Below are positions 18,261 to 26,159 of a stretch of 64,000 bases of DNA, piece by piece. The stretch lies in assembly GCF_015330165.1 (NCBI RefSeq), contig NZ_JADDXT010000002.1, positions 3,437,646 to 3,501,645 on the forward strand, in the 5' to 3' direction. How positions within the stretch are numbered: the stretch's first letter is position 1; each line of letters starts with the position of its first letter. The stretch comes from Zobellia roscoffensis (GTDB lineage: Bacteria; Bacteroidota; Bacteroidia; Flavobacteriales; Flavobacteriaceae). Under the pieces are notes generated by a model, which ran no database searches, was not told where the DNA came from, and saw nothing but the letters and a program-made list of their open reading frames with translations. The position numbers and the translations under genes are program-made.

Positions 18261-19073
18261 CTATTTAAAATCCCGCTGCCTTTTTGCTTCAAAGATAAGA
18301 ATAGCGGCCGAGACCGATACGTTCATGGAATCTATCTCTCCTTGCATGGGAATGATAACGTTTTGTTTTGAGCTATTGAGCCACTCTTTGGAGAGTCCGT
18401 CTGCTTCGGTGCCAACAACGATTGCCGATGCGGATTTAAAATTGGTTTCAACATAATTTTCGGATGCTGATAGTGCTGCACAATAAATATTGATATTTTT
18501 GTTTTTGAGGAACTCAATAACTTCGGAAGTGCTTCCTGTGACTATGTTGTTCGTAAAAACGCAACCTACACTAGAACGTATAATATTAGGATTGTAAAGG
18601 TCTGTTCTTGGATTGGCAATGATTACGGCGTCAAGATTTGCAGCATCTGCAGTACGTAATAAAGCGCCTATGTTTCCCGGTTTTTCTGGAGCTTCGGCAA
18701 CGAGAATTAATGGATTTTTATTGGGTAGTTGTAAGTCGGTCAATAGGGAAGATTGACTTTTGACAATGGCTAAAATACCTTCCGTAGTTTGTCTATAGGC
18801 GAGCTTTTGATAAACTTCTTTTGTTATTTCAATAAAATCTACTGCGGATGAACCGTTCGCAAAAAGTGTGGAGGTTTCCGCTTCGCTCATTAATTCCGGA
18901 TGAAATAGTACCGTTTCAAATTCATAACCTCCTTTGAGTGCTAGTTGTATTTCTCGGTGGCCTTCAATAATAAATAAACCCGATTTTTTTCGCTCTCTAG
19001 ACTTTTCCTTTAAAAGCAGTATTTTCTTTACCAGGGAATTTTGAACGCTAGAGATTTGCTTAGTTTTGTGCAT
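18261..19073 (-). CDS. TrmH/SpoU family RNA 2'-O-methyltransferase
   Basis: An SPOUT-fold methyltransferase using S-adenosylmethionine to methylate a ribose 2'-OH in rRNA or tRNA (270 aa). An N-terminal substrate-binding region (QISSVQNSLVKKILLLKEKS, then IIEGHREIQLALKGG) precedes the SpoU domain. Motif 1 is EAPEKPGNIGALLRTADAA with its Asn-Arg pair. Motif 2 is VVGTEADGLSKEWL and motif 3 is IPMQGEIDSMNVSVSAAI, which form the knotted cofactor site. The specific RNA target cannot be inferred. The -7 box TACATTTG ends only 4 nt ahead of the ATG, suggesting a leaderless message. Confidence 0.9.
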   Translation of the reverse strand: MHKTKQISSVQNSLVKKILLLKEKSRERKKSGLFIIEGHREIQLALKGGYEFETVLFHPELMSEAETSTLFANGSSAVDFIEITKEVYQKLAYRQTTEGILAIVKSQSSLLTDLQLPNKNPLILVAEAPEKPGNIGALLRTADAANLDAVIIANPRTDLYNPNIIRSSVGCVFTNNIVTGSTSEVIEFLKNKNINIYCAALSASENYVETNFKSASAIVVGTEADGLSKEWLNSSKQNVIIPMQGEIDSMNVSVSAAILIFEAKRQRDFK

Positions 19074-19077
19074 ACCG

Positions 19078-19085
19078 CAAATGTA
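19078..19085 (-). promoter_or_regulatory. predicted -7 promoter element directly ahead of the methyltransferase start
   Basis: The minus strand reads TACATTTG, then CGGT, then the ATG at 19073. This is an exact TAnnTTTG match placed so that transcription would begin at or next to the start codon. No TTG -33 box is evident. Confidence 0.4.
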
Positions 19086-19135
19086 AATAAAAGTGGAATT
19101 GTGCGACCTATTTCCCTAAAACTAAAAATAAAGAC

Positions 19136-19939
19136 ATGAAGATTATTGTTAGTACACTTGTCATTCTAACTTTACTAAGCTGTAAAGAGGCGACTAAGAA
19201 AGATAATGTTGAACCGGTTGAAGCGGAAACTGAAATTACGAGAGCACAGGAAAATAATTATCCGGAGGCATTGATTGAAGTTTTTGATGCTCACGGAGGC
19301 CTTAAAAACTTCAAGAGCAAACGTACTTTAACTTTTGAAATCGTTAAGCCTAGCGGAAACGAAACGCATACGGTAGACTTGTATAGCAGAAAGGATAAAA
19401 TTGAGATTCCTCCGGTTACATTAGGTTTTAACGGTAAAGATGCTTGGTTGTTGGATGAGCAAAAAGCCTATAAAGGGAATGCGGCGCTGTATCATAATCT
19501 TATGTTTTATTTTTATGCCATGCCTTTTGTTTTGGCAGATCCCGGTATAAAATATGAAGTTGCAGAAGACCTGGAGTATGAGGGTAAAAACTACCCGGGA
19601 ATTCATATATCCTATAATGATGGGGTAGGGGCTTCCTCTAAAGATGATTATTATTTGTACTATGATTCAGAATCGCACGAAATGGCTTGGTTGGCATATA
19701 CCTTTACCTTTGGAACAGATGAAAAATCAGACAAATTGAGCTTTATTCGTTATAATGATTGGGAAGGTGTTGATGGGGTTAAATTACCTAAATCCATCAC
19801 TTGGCATGTAAATGATGGAAAAACAATAAAAGAGCCTAGAAAAACCGTTGTTTTTGAAAATAGTTCTCTTCATGAAGGCTCAAAACCTGATGCGTTTTAT
19901 GCCGTCCCGGGAAATGCAAAAGTCATCTTAAAACCTTAA
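19136..19939 (+). CDS. DUF6503 family lipoprotein
   Basis: A 267-aa envelope protein with a lipoprotein signal (MKIIVSTLVILTLLSCKEA; Cys16 in the lipobox LLSC). The body has the pattern of a beta-rich LolA-like carrier: EVFDAHGGLKNFKSKRTLTF, a threonine/lysine-rich strand series, GFNGKDAWLLDEQKAY, and a C-terminal WHVNDGKTIKEPRKTVVFEN. It resembles the DUF6503 proteins widespread in Flavobacteriaceae, whose function is unknown. It is transcribed divergently from the SpoU gene and lies 50 bp ahead of moaD, but nothing links it to cofactor synthesis. Confidence 0.72.
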   Translation: MKIIVSTLVILTLLSCKEATKKDNVEPVEAETEITRAQENNYPEALIEVFDAHGGLKNFKSKRTLTFEIVKPSGNETHTVDLYSRKDKIEIPPVTLGFNGKDAWLLDEQKAYKGNAALYHNLMFYFYAMPFVLADPGIKYEVAEDLEYEGKNYPGIHISYNDGVGASSKDDYYLYYDSESHEMAWLAYTFTFGTDEKSDKLSFIRYNDWEGVDGVKLPKSITWHVNDGKTIKEPRKTVVFENSSLHEGSKPDAFYAVPGNAKVILKP

Positions 19940-19988
19940 GATTTCCTATTTTTTATAGTACCTTGTATCTTCAAAATTTTATTTGAAT

Positions 19989-20231
19989 ATGGAGGTCTTG
20001 TTATTTGGTATTGCCAAAGATATAGTAGGTAGGTCATCCTTTCGTTTTGAGGAGGGGGATGAAGTGCCTAAATCTGTTTTAGAGTTGAAGCAGAAATTAA
20101 AAAATAGCTTTCCGGATTTCGGGAAGCTTTCTTCTTTAGCGATAGCGGTAAATAGTGAGTATGCAGAAGATGGCATGGATTTAAATAGAGGAGACGAAGT
20201 TGCTGTAATCCCTCCCGTAAGTGGCGGGTAG
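19989..20231 (+). CDS. moaD: molybdopterin synthase small subunit (MoaD-like)
   Basis: An 80-aa ubiquitin-like sulfur carrier that donates sulfur to cyclic pyranopterin monophosphate once its C-terminal Gly-Gly is thiocarboxylated. The protein ends in PPVSGG, the essential double glycine, and begins MEVLLFGIAKDIVG as in MoaD. The ATG at 19989 is chosen over an in-frame TTG two codons earlier. It heads the molybdenum-cofactor cluster; its activating enzyme should be the MoeB-like protein at 22345. The large synthase subunit MoaE, its usual partner, is not found in the window. Confidence 0.88.
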   Translation: MEVLLFGIAKDIVGRSSFRFEEGDEVPKSVLELKQKLKNSFPDFGKLSSLAIAVNSEYAEDGMDLNRGDEVAVIPPVSGG

Positions 20232-20235
20232 TTTA

Positions 20236-20255
20236 TACTTTTGATATTAAAAGTA
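20236..20255 (+). promoter_or_regulatory. promoter -7 box overlapping a dyad ahead of moaA
   Basis: TACTTTTG (20236-20243) fits the Bacteroidota -7 consensus. It also forms the left half of an inverted repeat: TACTTTT, then the spacer GATATT, then AAAAGTA (20249-20255). It lies in the 75-bp gap between moaD and moaA, so the moaA-onward genes may have their own regulated start in addition to read-through from moaD. The dyad is AT-only and is not a terminator. Confidence 0.4.
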
Positions 20256-20306
20256 ATAGATGTAACGCATTGCAGTTACCGAAAATGAAATGAGAAGGAA
20301 CAATAT

Positions 20307-21290
20307 ATGCTGATAGATAATCACAATAGAACTATTAATTACGTTCGCTTAGCGGTTACCGATCGTTGCAACCTACGTTGTAATTATTGTATGCCTGCAG
20401 AGGGAATAAACTTTGCTAAAAACGATAAGCTTTTTAAAATAGAGGAACTCTCTCGTTTAAGCGAAATTTTAGTATCGCAGGGTGTGGACAAAATACGTAT
20501 TACGGGAGGAGAACCTTTTGTTCGTAAAGATTTGATGGTGCTTATGCGCAATCTGTCTCAAATGAAAGGATTGAACGATATTTCCGTTACTACAAATGCT
20601 ACGCTGATTGGGCCATATATTGATGAACTCAAAGAGTTGGGTATTAAGAACATCAATGTGAGTATGGATGCCATTAATAAGGAAACTTTTGAGAAAATTA
20701 CCCGTCGTAACCAGTATGATACAGTACATAACAATATCATTAGGCTAATTACCGAAGGTTTTAATGTGCGTATCAATTTTATCGCATTGGAAGGTCAGAA
20801 TACGGAAGATATTCTACCTATGCTGGAACTTACCAAACACTATGAGGTATCTGTCCGCTTTTTGGAAGAAATGCCATTTAATGGAGGCAGTAAGAAGTTT
20901 GAAAGCATTGCGTGGGACTATAAGCGTATATTAAGTTATGTAAAAGAGGCGCATCCTGATTATTATGAGTTGCCGTCCCCTAAAACGTCTACCTCCATTA
21001 ATTATAAAATACCTGGTTATAAAGGTTCTTTTGGTGTAATTCCTTCATTTAGTAGAACGTTTTGTGGTTCCTGTAATCGTTTACGGGTTTCTGCTACGGG
21101 AGATGTTATTACTTGTCTCTATGCCCAACCTAGTATGAATATTCGTGATATTTTCAGAAGTGAAGGTTCGGAAGAAAAAATTAAGGAGAGTATTTTAAAA
21201 GCGATAGGAAGCCGTTCTAAAACAGGTTTTGAGGCACAGGAGAAATACAAAGGCGTTTTCGCCAATTCAATGACTTCAATAGGAGGATAG
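20307..21290 (+). CDS. moaA: GTP 3',8-cyclase MoaA
   Basis: A radical SAM enzyme that, acting with MoaC, converts GTP toward cyclic pyranopterin monophosphate, the first step of molybdenum-cofactor synthesis. The N-terminal cluster motif is C21-x3-C25-x2-C28 (TDRCNLRCNYCMP), followed by ITGGEPFVRKD for SAM binding. The C-terminal cluster ligands are in FCGSCNRLRVSATGDVITCL (about 253-270). The protein ends in a conserved Gly-Gly. At 327 aa it is full length. The codons for this terminal Gly-Gly are ggagga and double as a Shine-Dalgarno sequence for moaC, whose start follows 4 bp after the stop. Confidence 0.97.
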   Translation: MLIDNHNRTINYVRLAVTDRCNLRCNYCMPAEGINFAKNDKLFKIEELSRLSEILVSQGVDKIRITGGEPFVRKDLMVLMRNLSQMKGLNDISVTTNATLIGPYIDELKELGIKNINVSMDAINKETFEKITRRNQYDTVHNNIIRLITEGFNVRINFIALEGQNTEDILPMLELTKHYEVSVRFLEEMPFNGGSKKFESIAWDYKRILSYVKEAHPDYYELPSPKTSTSINYKIPGYKGSFGVIPSFSRTFCGSCNRLRVSATGDVITCLYAQPSMNIRDIFRSEGSEEKIKESILKAIGSRSKTGFEAQEKYKGVFANSMTSIGG

Positions 21291-21294
21291 GTTT

Positions 21295-21768
21295 ATGGAA
21301 AAAAAACTCTCACATATTGATGCTTCGGGTAACGCGGCAATGGTAGACGTATCCGAGAAAAAAGAAACGGCTAGAATGGCCATGGCTTCAGGTAGGGTAG
21401 AATTCCCTAAAGAGGTTTTTGATACTCTGGCAGGACAGGATTTTTTAGGAAAGAAGGGAAGCATAATCCAGACAGCGGTTATTGCAGGTATTCAGGCGGT
21501 CAAAAAAACATCTGAGTTAATTCCGCTTTGTCATCAAATTAACTTATCAAAAGTTCAGATAGATATTGTTCCAAGCGGGCAATCTTTAGAAATTAACTGT
21601 ACAGTAAAATGTACGGAAAAAACAGGGGTTGAAATGGAGGCTTTAACCGGGGTTTCTGTAAGTGCATTAACAATCTACGATATGTGCAAAGCACTTTCTC
21701 ATGATGTTAAGATCACTGATGTTCAATTGAAACAAAAAACAGGAGGAAAGAATGATTATAGGTCCTAA
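21295..21768 (+). CDS. moaC: cyclic pyranopterin monophosphate synthase MoaC
   Basis: Rearranges the MoaA product into cyclic pyranopterin monophosphate (157 aa, usual length). Family landmarks are SHIDASGNAAMVDVSEKKET at the N-terminus, the substrate-binding ELIPLCHQINLSKV (LIPxCHP-type motif) and GVEMEALTGVSVSALTIYDMCKAL with KITDVQLKQKTGG at the end. The start has a strong AGGAGG upstream (within the end of moaA), unusual for Bacteroidota, which rarely rely on such sites. It overlaps the downstream mobA start by 17 bp. Confidence 0.97.
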   Translation: MEKKLSHIDASGNAAMVDVSEKKETARMAMASGRVEFPKEVFDTLAGQDFLGKKGSIIQTAVIAGIQAVKKTSELIPLCHQINLSKVQIDIVPSGQSLEINCTVKCTEKTGVEMEALTGVSVSALTIYDMCKALSHDVKITDVQLKQKTGGKNDYRS

Positions 21769-22348
21769 AATATACGGTTTGGTGCTTGCTGGTGGAAAAA
21801 GCACCCGAATGGGAAAAGATAAAGGGCTGATACCGTATCACGGAATGCCACAGCGTGACTATCTATATAATTTGTTGGGTAGGGTTTGTGAAAAAACTTT
21901 TATGAGTATCAGGCCGGAACAACAGGGTGAATTTTCGGATGATATGGAAACTGTGGTAGACGAGAATACCTATAAAGGGCCGTACAACGGGCTTTTGTCC
22001 GCACACCTGCAGCATCCTGATGCTGCGTGGTTGGTATTGGCTTGTGACCTTCCGTTAATGGATCTCTTGGCATTACAAGAGTTGATTGCGGCACGCGACC
22101 CCAATAAAATAGCTACTTCTTTTGCTCAAAAAGAAGACCCGTTACCGGAGCCGCTTTGTGCTATTTGGGAGCCTAAGGCTTTTGAAGAAAGCATTTCTTA
22201 CTTAGCAAGTGGTAATGGAACTTGTCCAAGAAAATATTTAATTAATAGTGATGTAAAATTGGTTTTTCCTGATAACCCTAATGTACTTCTAAATGCCAAT
22301 TCAGAGGAGGAATATAAGGAAGCCATCGTGAAATTAGCAGTGGAATGA
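21752..22348 (+). CDS. mobA: molybdenum cofactor guanylyltransferase (MobA-like)
   Basis: A nucleotidyltransferase (198 aa) that attaches GMP to molybdopterin to form the bis-MGD-type cofactor used by DMSO-reductase-family enzymes. It has the N-terminal GTP-binding motif LAGGKSTRMGKDKGLIPYHG and the metal-binding ACDLPLMD in the middle. The ATG lies inside the 3' end of moaC behind an AGGAGG box (21741-21746), a clear sign of translational coupling. MocA-like cytidylyltransferases look similar, so CTP use cannot be excluded, but length and context favour MobA. Its stop overlaps the next start by 4 bp. Confidence 0.88.
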   Translation: MIIGPKIYGLVLAGGKSTRMGKDKGLIPYHGMPQRDYLYNLLGRVCEKTFMSIRPEQQGEFSDDMETVVDENTYKGPYNGLLSAHLQHPDAAWLVLACDLPLMDLLALQELIAARDPNKIATSFAQKEDPLPEPLCAIWEPKAFEESISYLASGNGTCPRKYLINSDVKLVFPDNPNVLLNANSEEEYKEAIVKLAVE

Positions 22349-23418
22349 ACACTGAACGCTACGACCGACAAACCATTTTAAAAGAGTTTGGGATGGAAGC
22401 CCAATTGAAGCTGCAAGCGGCCAAGGTTTTGGTTGTTGGGGCCGGCGGACTTGGAGTTCCTGTGTTGACCTATTTGAACGCCATGGGTGTGGGAACTTTG
22501 GGTATTGTAGATAATGATGTGGTTTCGTTATCCAACTTGCACCGCCAGGTTTTGTATGCTGAAAAGGATGTCGATAATCCAAAAGTTGCGGTTGCGGTCC
22601 AAAAATTGAAAGAGCAGAACTCGGAGACGGAAATCATTGCCCACGAAACGTTTTTAACACGTGAAAATGCACTCGAAATTATTGCCCATTACGACCTAGT
22701 GGTTGATGCTTCCGATAATTTCCCTACAAGATATTTAGTGAACGACGCCTGTGTGATTTTAAATAAGCCCTTTGTTTATGGGGCATTGCATAGTTTTGAG
22801 GGGCAAGTTAGCGTTTTTAATTTTGAAGGAGGACCTACCTATCGTTGTCTTTTTCCTGAGATGCCAAAAGCGGATGAGGTGCCTAATTGCAACGAAAATG
22901 GCGTTTTGGGTATTGTACCCGGAATCATTGGTAACTTTCAAGCTTTAGAGGTGGTGAAAATGATTACGGGAATAGGGGAGACCTTATCAGGTAAATTGCT
23001 ACTTTGTGATGGGTTATCAAATAATTTTCAGAAAATCCGCTTTGCGGTGAATCCAGATAACTTGAATATAAAAACACTTCAAGATAGTTACGATTTTGAT
23101 TGCGAAGTACCAGTAAGTTCTATTTCTTCGGAAACTTTTCATAAGATTATTGAAAAAGACGAGGTGCAACTTATAGACGTCCGTACGCCAACGGAGTTTG
23201 AGAGAAACCACTTGTCGTTTGCAAAGAATATTCCATTATCCGAACTGAATGAAAGACACAATGAAATTTCATTTAAAGTACCGGTTTATGTGGTTTGCCA
23301 GTCAGGAGTGAGGAGTCGTAAGGGCGTTGAATTTTTGGAAGGTGTTTATGCTAATGCCAATTTGATCAATGTTGAAGGAGGAATGAACGAAATTTCTAAA
23401 TATGTTGTTAAGTACTGA
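22345..23418 (+). CDS. moeB: MoeB/ThiF-type adenylyltransferase fused to a rhodanese domain
   Basis: A 357-aa two-domain protein. Residues 1-245 are an E1-like adenylyltransferase (GAGGLGVPVLTYLNAMGVG for ATP, DNDVVSLSNLHRQVLY, VDASDNFPTRY) that should adenylate the MoaD C-terminus. Residues 260-357 are a rhodanese domain with active-site loop CQSGVRS, probably delivering sulfur as in eukaryotic MOCS3. In place of the PCYRC type of zinc-binding segment it has PTYRC, so the first of the usual zinc cysteines is a Thr and the zinc site may be absent. Its ATG overlaps the mobA stop (ATGA). Confidence 0.88.
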   Translation: MNTERYDRQTILKEFGMEAQLKLQAAKVLVVGAGGLGVPVLTYLNAMGVGTLGIVDNDVVSLSNLHRQVLYAEKDVDNPKVAVAVQKLKEQNSETEIIAHETFLTRENALEIIAHYDLVVDASDNFPTRYLVNDACVILNKPFVYGALHSFEGQVSVFNFEGGPTYRCLFPEMPKADEVPNCNENGVLGIVPGIIGNFQALEVVKMITGIGETLSGKLLLCDGLSNNFQKIRFAVNPDNLNIKTLQDSYDFDCEVPVSSISSETFHKIIEKDEVQLIDVRTPTEFERNHLSFAKNIPLSELNERHNEISFKVPVYVVCQSGVRSRKGVEFLEGVYANANLINVEGGMNEISKYVVKY

Positions 23419-24178
23419 AAACCTAGTGCTCCTGTGCGTGGGTTTTTTTATTGTAGCTACTTTGTATTCTTCGGTTGGATTTGGTGGCGGATCTAGTTAT
23501 TTAGCTTTATTAACACTTTTCTTAGGAGGTTTTTTTGCCATTAGATCTATTGCCTTAATTTGTAATTTGGTGGTGGTATCAGGTAGTACGTATCTATATT
23601 TTAAAAATGGTCACGCCAAACTAAAAGATTTTTTGCCTTTTGTGCTAACCAGTATTCCGTTGGCATTCATTGGTGCTTCTTTTCGGTTAGAAGAGCATGT
23701 TTTCTTTCTTTTACTGGGCTTTTCACTGGTTACTTCTGCCATTTTTTTGGCATCACAGACTTTTTCTAAGAGGGAAACTTCTGAAAAGACAGCCAATTAC
23801 CCTAAGTTTTTGACCTATGTTTTAGGAGGTGGAATAGGGCTTTTGTCGGGACTTGTCGGTATTGGAGGAGGTATTTTTTTGGCACCTATTTTAAATCACC
23901 TTAAATGGGATAAATCGATTAAAATTGCCGCATTAGCTAGTTTTTTTATATTGGTGAATTCTATTTCGGGCCTAGCGGGACTGGTTCAAGGAGGTATGTT
24001 AGAGTTACCTTGGAAAGAAACATTGGCGCTTGTGGTCTCCGTTTTGGTAGGAGGGCAATTGGGAATACGGATTAGTTTAAAAAGATTGACGCCTAAAGGA
24101 ATTAAAAGGGTTACGGCCCTATTGGTTTTTGTGGTGGGGGTTCGTATTTTGCTGAAATATATTCCTCAGGTATTTTAA
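23402..24178 (+). CDS. TSUP/TauE-SafE family transporter
   Basis: A 258-aa membrane protein of the sulfite exporter TauE/SafE (TSUP) family, with about eight hydrophobic segments in two related halves. Each half starts with a glycine-rich loop: TLYSSVGFGGGSSYLALLTL near the N-terminus and LLSGLVGIGGGIFLAPIL in the middle. TSUP proteins move sulfite, sulfonates or other small organic anions. Its start lies inside the end of the moeB-like gene (17 bp overlap), so it belongs to the molybdenum-cofactor operon. A role with the sulfur chemistry of that operon or with a sulfur or nitrogen oxyanion is inference. Confidence 0.85.
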   Translation: MLLSTENLVLLCVGFFIVATLYSSVGFGGGSSYLALLTLFLGGFFAIRSIALICNLVVVSGSTYLYFKNGHAKLKDFLPFVLTSIPLAFIGASFRLEEHVFFLLLGFSLVTSAIFLASQTFSKRETSEKTANYPKFLTYVLGGGIGLLSGLVGIGGGIFLAPILNHLKWDKSIKIAALASFFILVNSISGLAGLVQGGMLELPWKETLALVVSVLVGGQLGIRISLKRLTPKGIKRVTALLVFVVGVRILLKYIPQVF

Positions 24179-24205
24179 AATAACAGATTTAAAAAGACAA
24201 TAGCA

Positions 24206-24838
24206 TTGACGATTCTTTTAAGCCCAGCGTATATTCCGGATGTTGCCACATTTTCTACCATAGCTCAACATGACGTTTGCTGGGAGGTTCAAGATAATTT
24301 TCAGAAACAAACATACCGTAATAGAGCATATGTCTGTAATGATTTGGGTAAACAAATGTTGAGTATCCCTATTCAGCATATTGGCAAGGGGCAAGGCAAA
24401 CAAAAATATAGGGATGTTAAATTGGAGAATGCCTATCATTGGCAACGTCAACATTGGCGGTCTATGCAAACAGCGTATAGAACGTCTCCTTTTTTTGAGT
24501 TTTATGAGGATGAAATTGCACCACTTTATGAAAAGGAGTATAAATTTCTGATGGATTTTAACCTGCTGACCATAGAAACTATTTGTGATTGTCTTCAGAT
24601 GGATATGCCAAAGGATAGAACAACGGTTTACGAAACAAAACCTGAACATCTTTTTGATGGTCGCTTTCTAGTTGATGCAAAAACCAAATTGAACTTTAAT
24701 CAGGAAGAATATACTCAGGTTTTTTCTGACAGGAATGACTTTGTCCCCAATGCTAGTATTCTAGACGTGCTTTTTAACGAGGGAACCAATGCAGTGGGTT
24801 ATTTAAAAAATCAAAAACTTAGTTTTTTAGATGTTTAG
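24206..24838 (+). CDS. WbqC family protein
   Basis: A 210-aa soluble protein matching the WbqC family, which is found in some polysaccharide gene clusters and has no settled biochemical role. Typical features are SPAYIPDVATFSTIAQHD at the N-terminus, the QKQTYRNRAYVCNDLGKQML strand with LSIPI, and KLENAYHWQRQHWRSMQTAY followed by RTSPFFEFYEDEI. No ATG lies between the preceding in-frame stop (24176) and the conserved N-terminus, so TTG at 24206 is the only reasonable start. It sits between the cofactor operon and the DUF6122 gene, overlapping the latter by 8 bp. Confidence 0.82.
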   Translation: MTILLSPAYIPDVATFSTIAQHDVCWEVQDNFQKQTYRNRAYVCNDLGKQMLSIPIQHIGKGQGKQKYRDVKLENAYHWQRQHWRSMQTAYRTSPFFEFYEDEIAPLYEKEYKFLMDFNLLTIETICDCLQMDMPKDRTTVYETKPEHLFDGRFLVDAKTKLNFNQEEYTQVFSDRNDFVPNASILDVLFNEGTNAVGYLKNQKLSFLDV

Positions 24839-25151
24839 ATTTCTGGTTCACTACGGTATACATTTTATAGTGCCCATAGTTGTTGGTTGGTATTTCTATA
24901 AAGAGTATCGAGTGAAAGCAATTGTGATACTTTTGGCTGGTATTTTAATTGATGTAGACCATCTGTTGGCTACCCCTATTTTTGCTCCAGACCGCTGTAG
25001 TGTCGGTTTTCATCCCTTACATAGCTATTGGGCCATTGCCATTTATGTTGGATTGTTGTTTTTTAAGAAAACGAGAATTTACGGGTTGGCCTTAATGATT
25101 CATATTGTGGCGGATATTACCGATTGCTGGCTAATGTTTCAGTCGAAATGA
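24831..25151 (+). CDS. DUF6122 family small membrane protein
   Basis: A 106-aa inner-membrane protein with three or four hydrophobic helices. It has the pattern of the DUF6122 family: HYGIHFIVPIVVGWYF at the start, LAGILIDVDHLLATPIFAP with a conserved Asp-His pair, HPLHSYWAIAIYVGL, and a C-terminal HIVADITDCWLM. The conserved His and Asp residues near membrane faces suggest metal binding or catalysis, but no activity is known. It overlaps the wbqC-like gene by 8 bp, and its 3' end overlaps that of the convergent EEP-family gene by 21 bp. Confidence 0.8.
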   Translation: MFRFLVHYGIHFIVPIVVGWYFYKEYRVKAIVILLAGILIDVDHLLATPIFAPDRCSVGFHPLHSYWAIAIYVGLLFFKKTRIYGLALMIHIVADITDCWLMFQSK

Positions 25152-26156
25152 GGCCATGACCGGAAAATGGTCCGATAATTTTTGGTCATAATTCTTGTGG
25201 GCCATTACTTCAAAATTATCATCGGCCAAAATGAAATCAATACGGATAGGAATTTTTAAGAAGTTGTAAGTACGTCCGTAGCCAGAACCTTTTTCAATAA
25301 AAGTATCTTGCATATCGCCCTTAATGGTATGATATACAGATGAAAATTGAGTGTTGTTAAAATCGCCGCAAACTAAAGTTTTGTATGGGCTTTTTGCCTT
25401 ATGCTCGGCTATAATCTGGGCTTGTTGCTGTTGTTTTTTAAATTTACTGGTCATACGCCTCAAAAGTCTCTCTGAGGACTGTGAGCGCAAAACTCCGGTT
25501 CCGGGAGTAATGCCAAGGGATTGCATGTGTAAGTTGTAGAGGCGTAGTGTATCGCCTTTATAAAGAATATCCACATAAGACCCGTTATTGATGCTGTTGG
25601 GAAAATTTATGATTTCTGCCTTAACAATCGGATATTTTGAAAAGATACCCATGTGTACCTTTTCGCCAGAATATATACGCTCTAGATGATGATACGGATA
25701 ATCTAAATAATTTTCCTCCATATCATAACCCACCTCTTGAAAGGAAATAATATCAGGACTTTCCTGCCGTACCAAGTTCTTTATTTCTTGGGGAATGCTA
25801 TCGTTATCTAAAAAATTGTACTTATTGAAACCTCGTACATTAAACGTCATTACTTTTAGTTCATCCTCATTAAAATCAACGGCTTTGGGAGAAAACTTGA
25901 TAAATGTACCCAGAATAAAATATCCAAAGACTAGAACAAACAATGAGGTAAAGGTTTGCTTTTTAAGGCCTAAAAGCCAATATAGAAAAAAGACAGTGTT
26001 GGCAACAACTAGAGCGGGTACACCTAAGCTTAATATGGAAAGAAAAGGAAAAATTTCTAAAGAAAGGTAGGGTACTGCGCACGCAACTAGAAGTGTAACT
26101 GCGACAATGATATTTATAAAAAAGAGAATTTTATTAAAAAACGAAAGTCCCCTCAT
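25131..26156 (-). CDS. endonuclease/exonuclease/phosphatase (EEP) family membrane protein
   Basis: A 341-aa protein with an N-terminal block of about three membrane helices (residues 10-95) followed by an EEP-fold domain. Catalytic motifs of the fold are MTFNVRGFN, IISFQEVGYD (metal-binding Glu), the LRLYNLHMQ strand, VCGDFNNTQFS and the terminal KLSDHFPVMASF with the Asp-His pair. The domain should hydrolyse phosphodiester or phosphate-ester bonds on the periplasmic face. Sphingomyelinase-like, nuclease and phosphatase activities all occur in this family. It is followed upstream by two rhomboid genes 3-4 bp apart, so mutL, the rhomboids and this gene form one tight operon. Confidence 0.88.
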   Translation of the reverse strand: MRGLSFFNKILFFINIIVAVTLLVACAVPYLSLEIFPFLSILSLGVPALVVANTVFFLYWLLGLKKQTFTSLFVLVFGYFILGTFIKFSPKAVDFNEDELKVMTFNVRGFNKYNFLDNDSIPQEIKNLVRQESPDIISFQEVGYDMEENYLDYPYHHLERIYSGEKVHMGIFSKYPIVKAEIINFPNSINNGSYVDILYKGDTLRLYNLHMQSLGITPGTGVLRSQSSERLLRRMTSKFKKQQQQAQIIAEHKAKSPYKTLVCGDFNNTQFSSVYHTIKGDMQDTFIEKGSGYGRTYNFLKIPIRIDFILADDNFEVMAHKNYDQKLSDHFPVMASFRLKH

Positions 26157-26159
26157 GTA

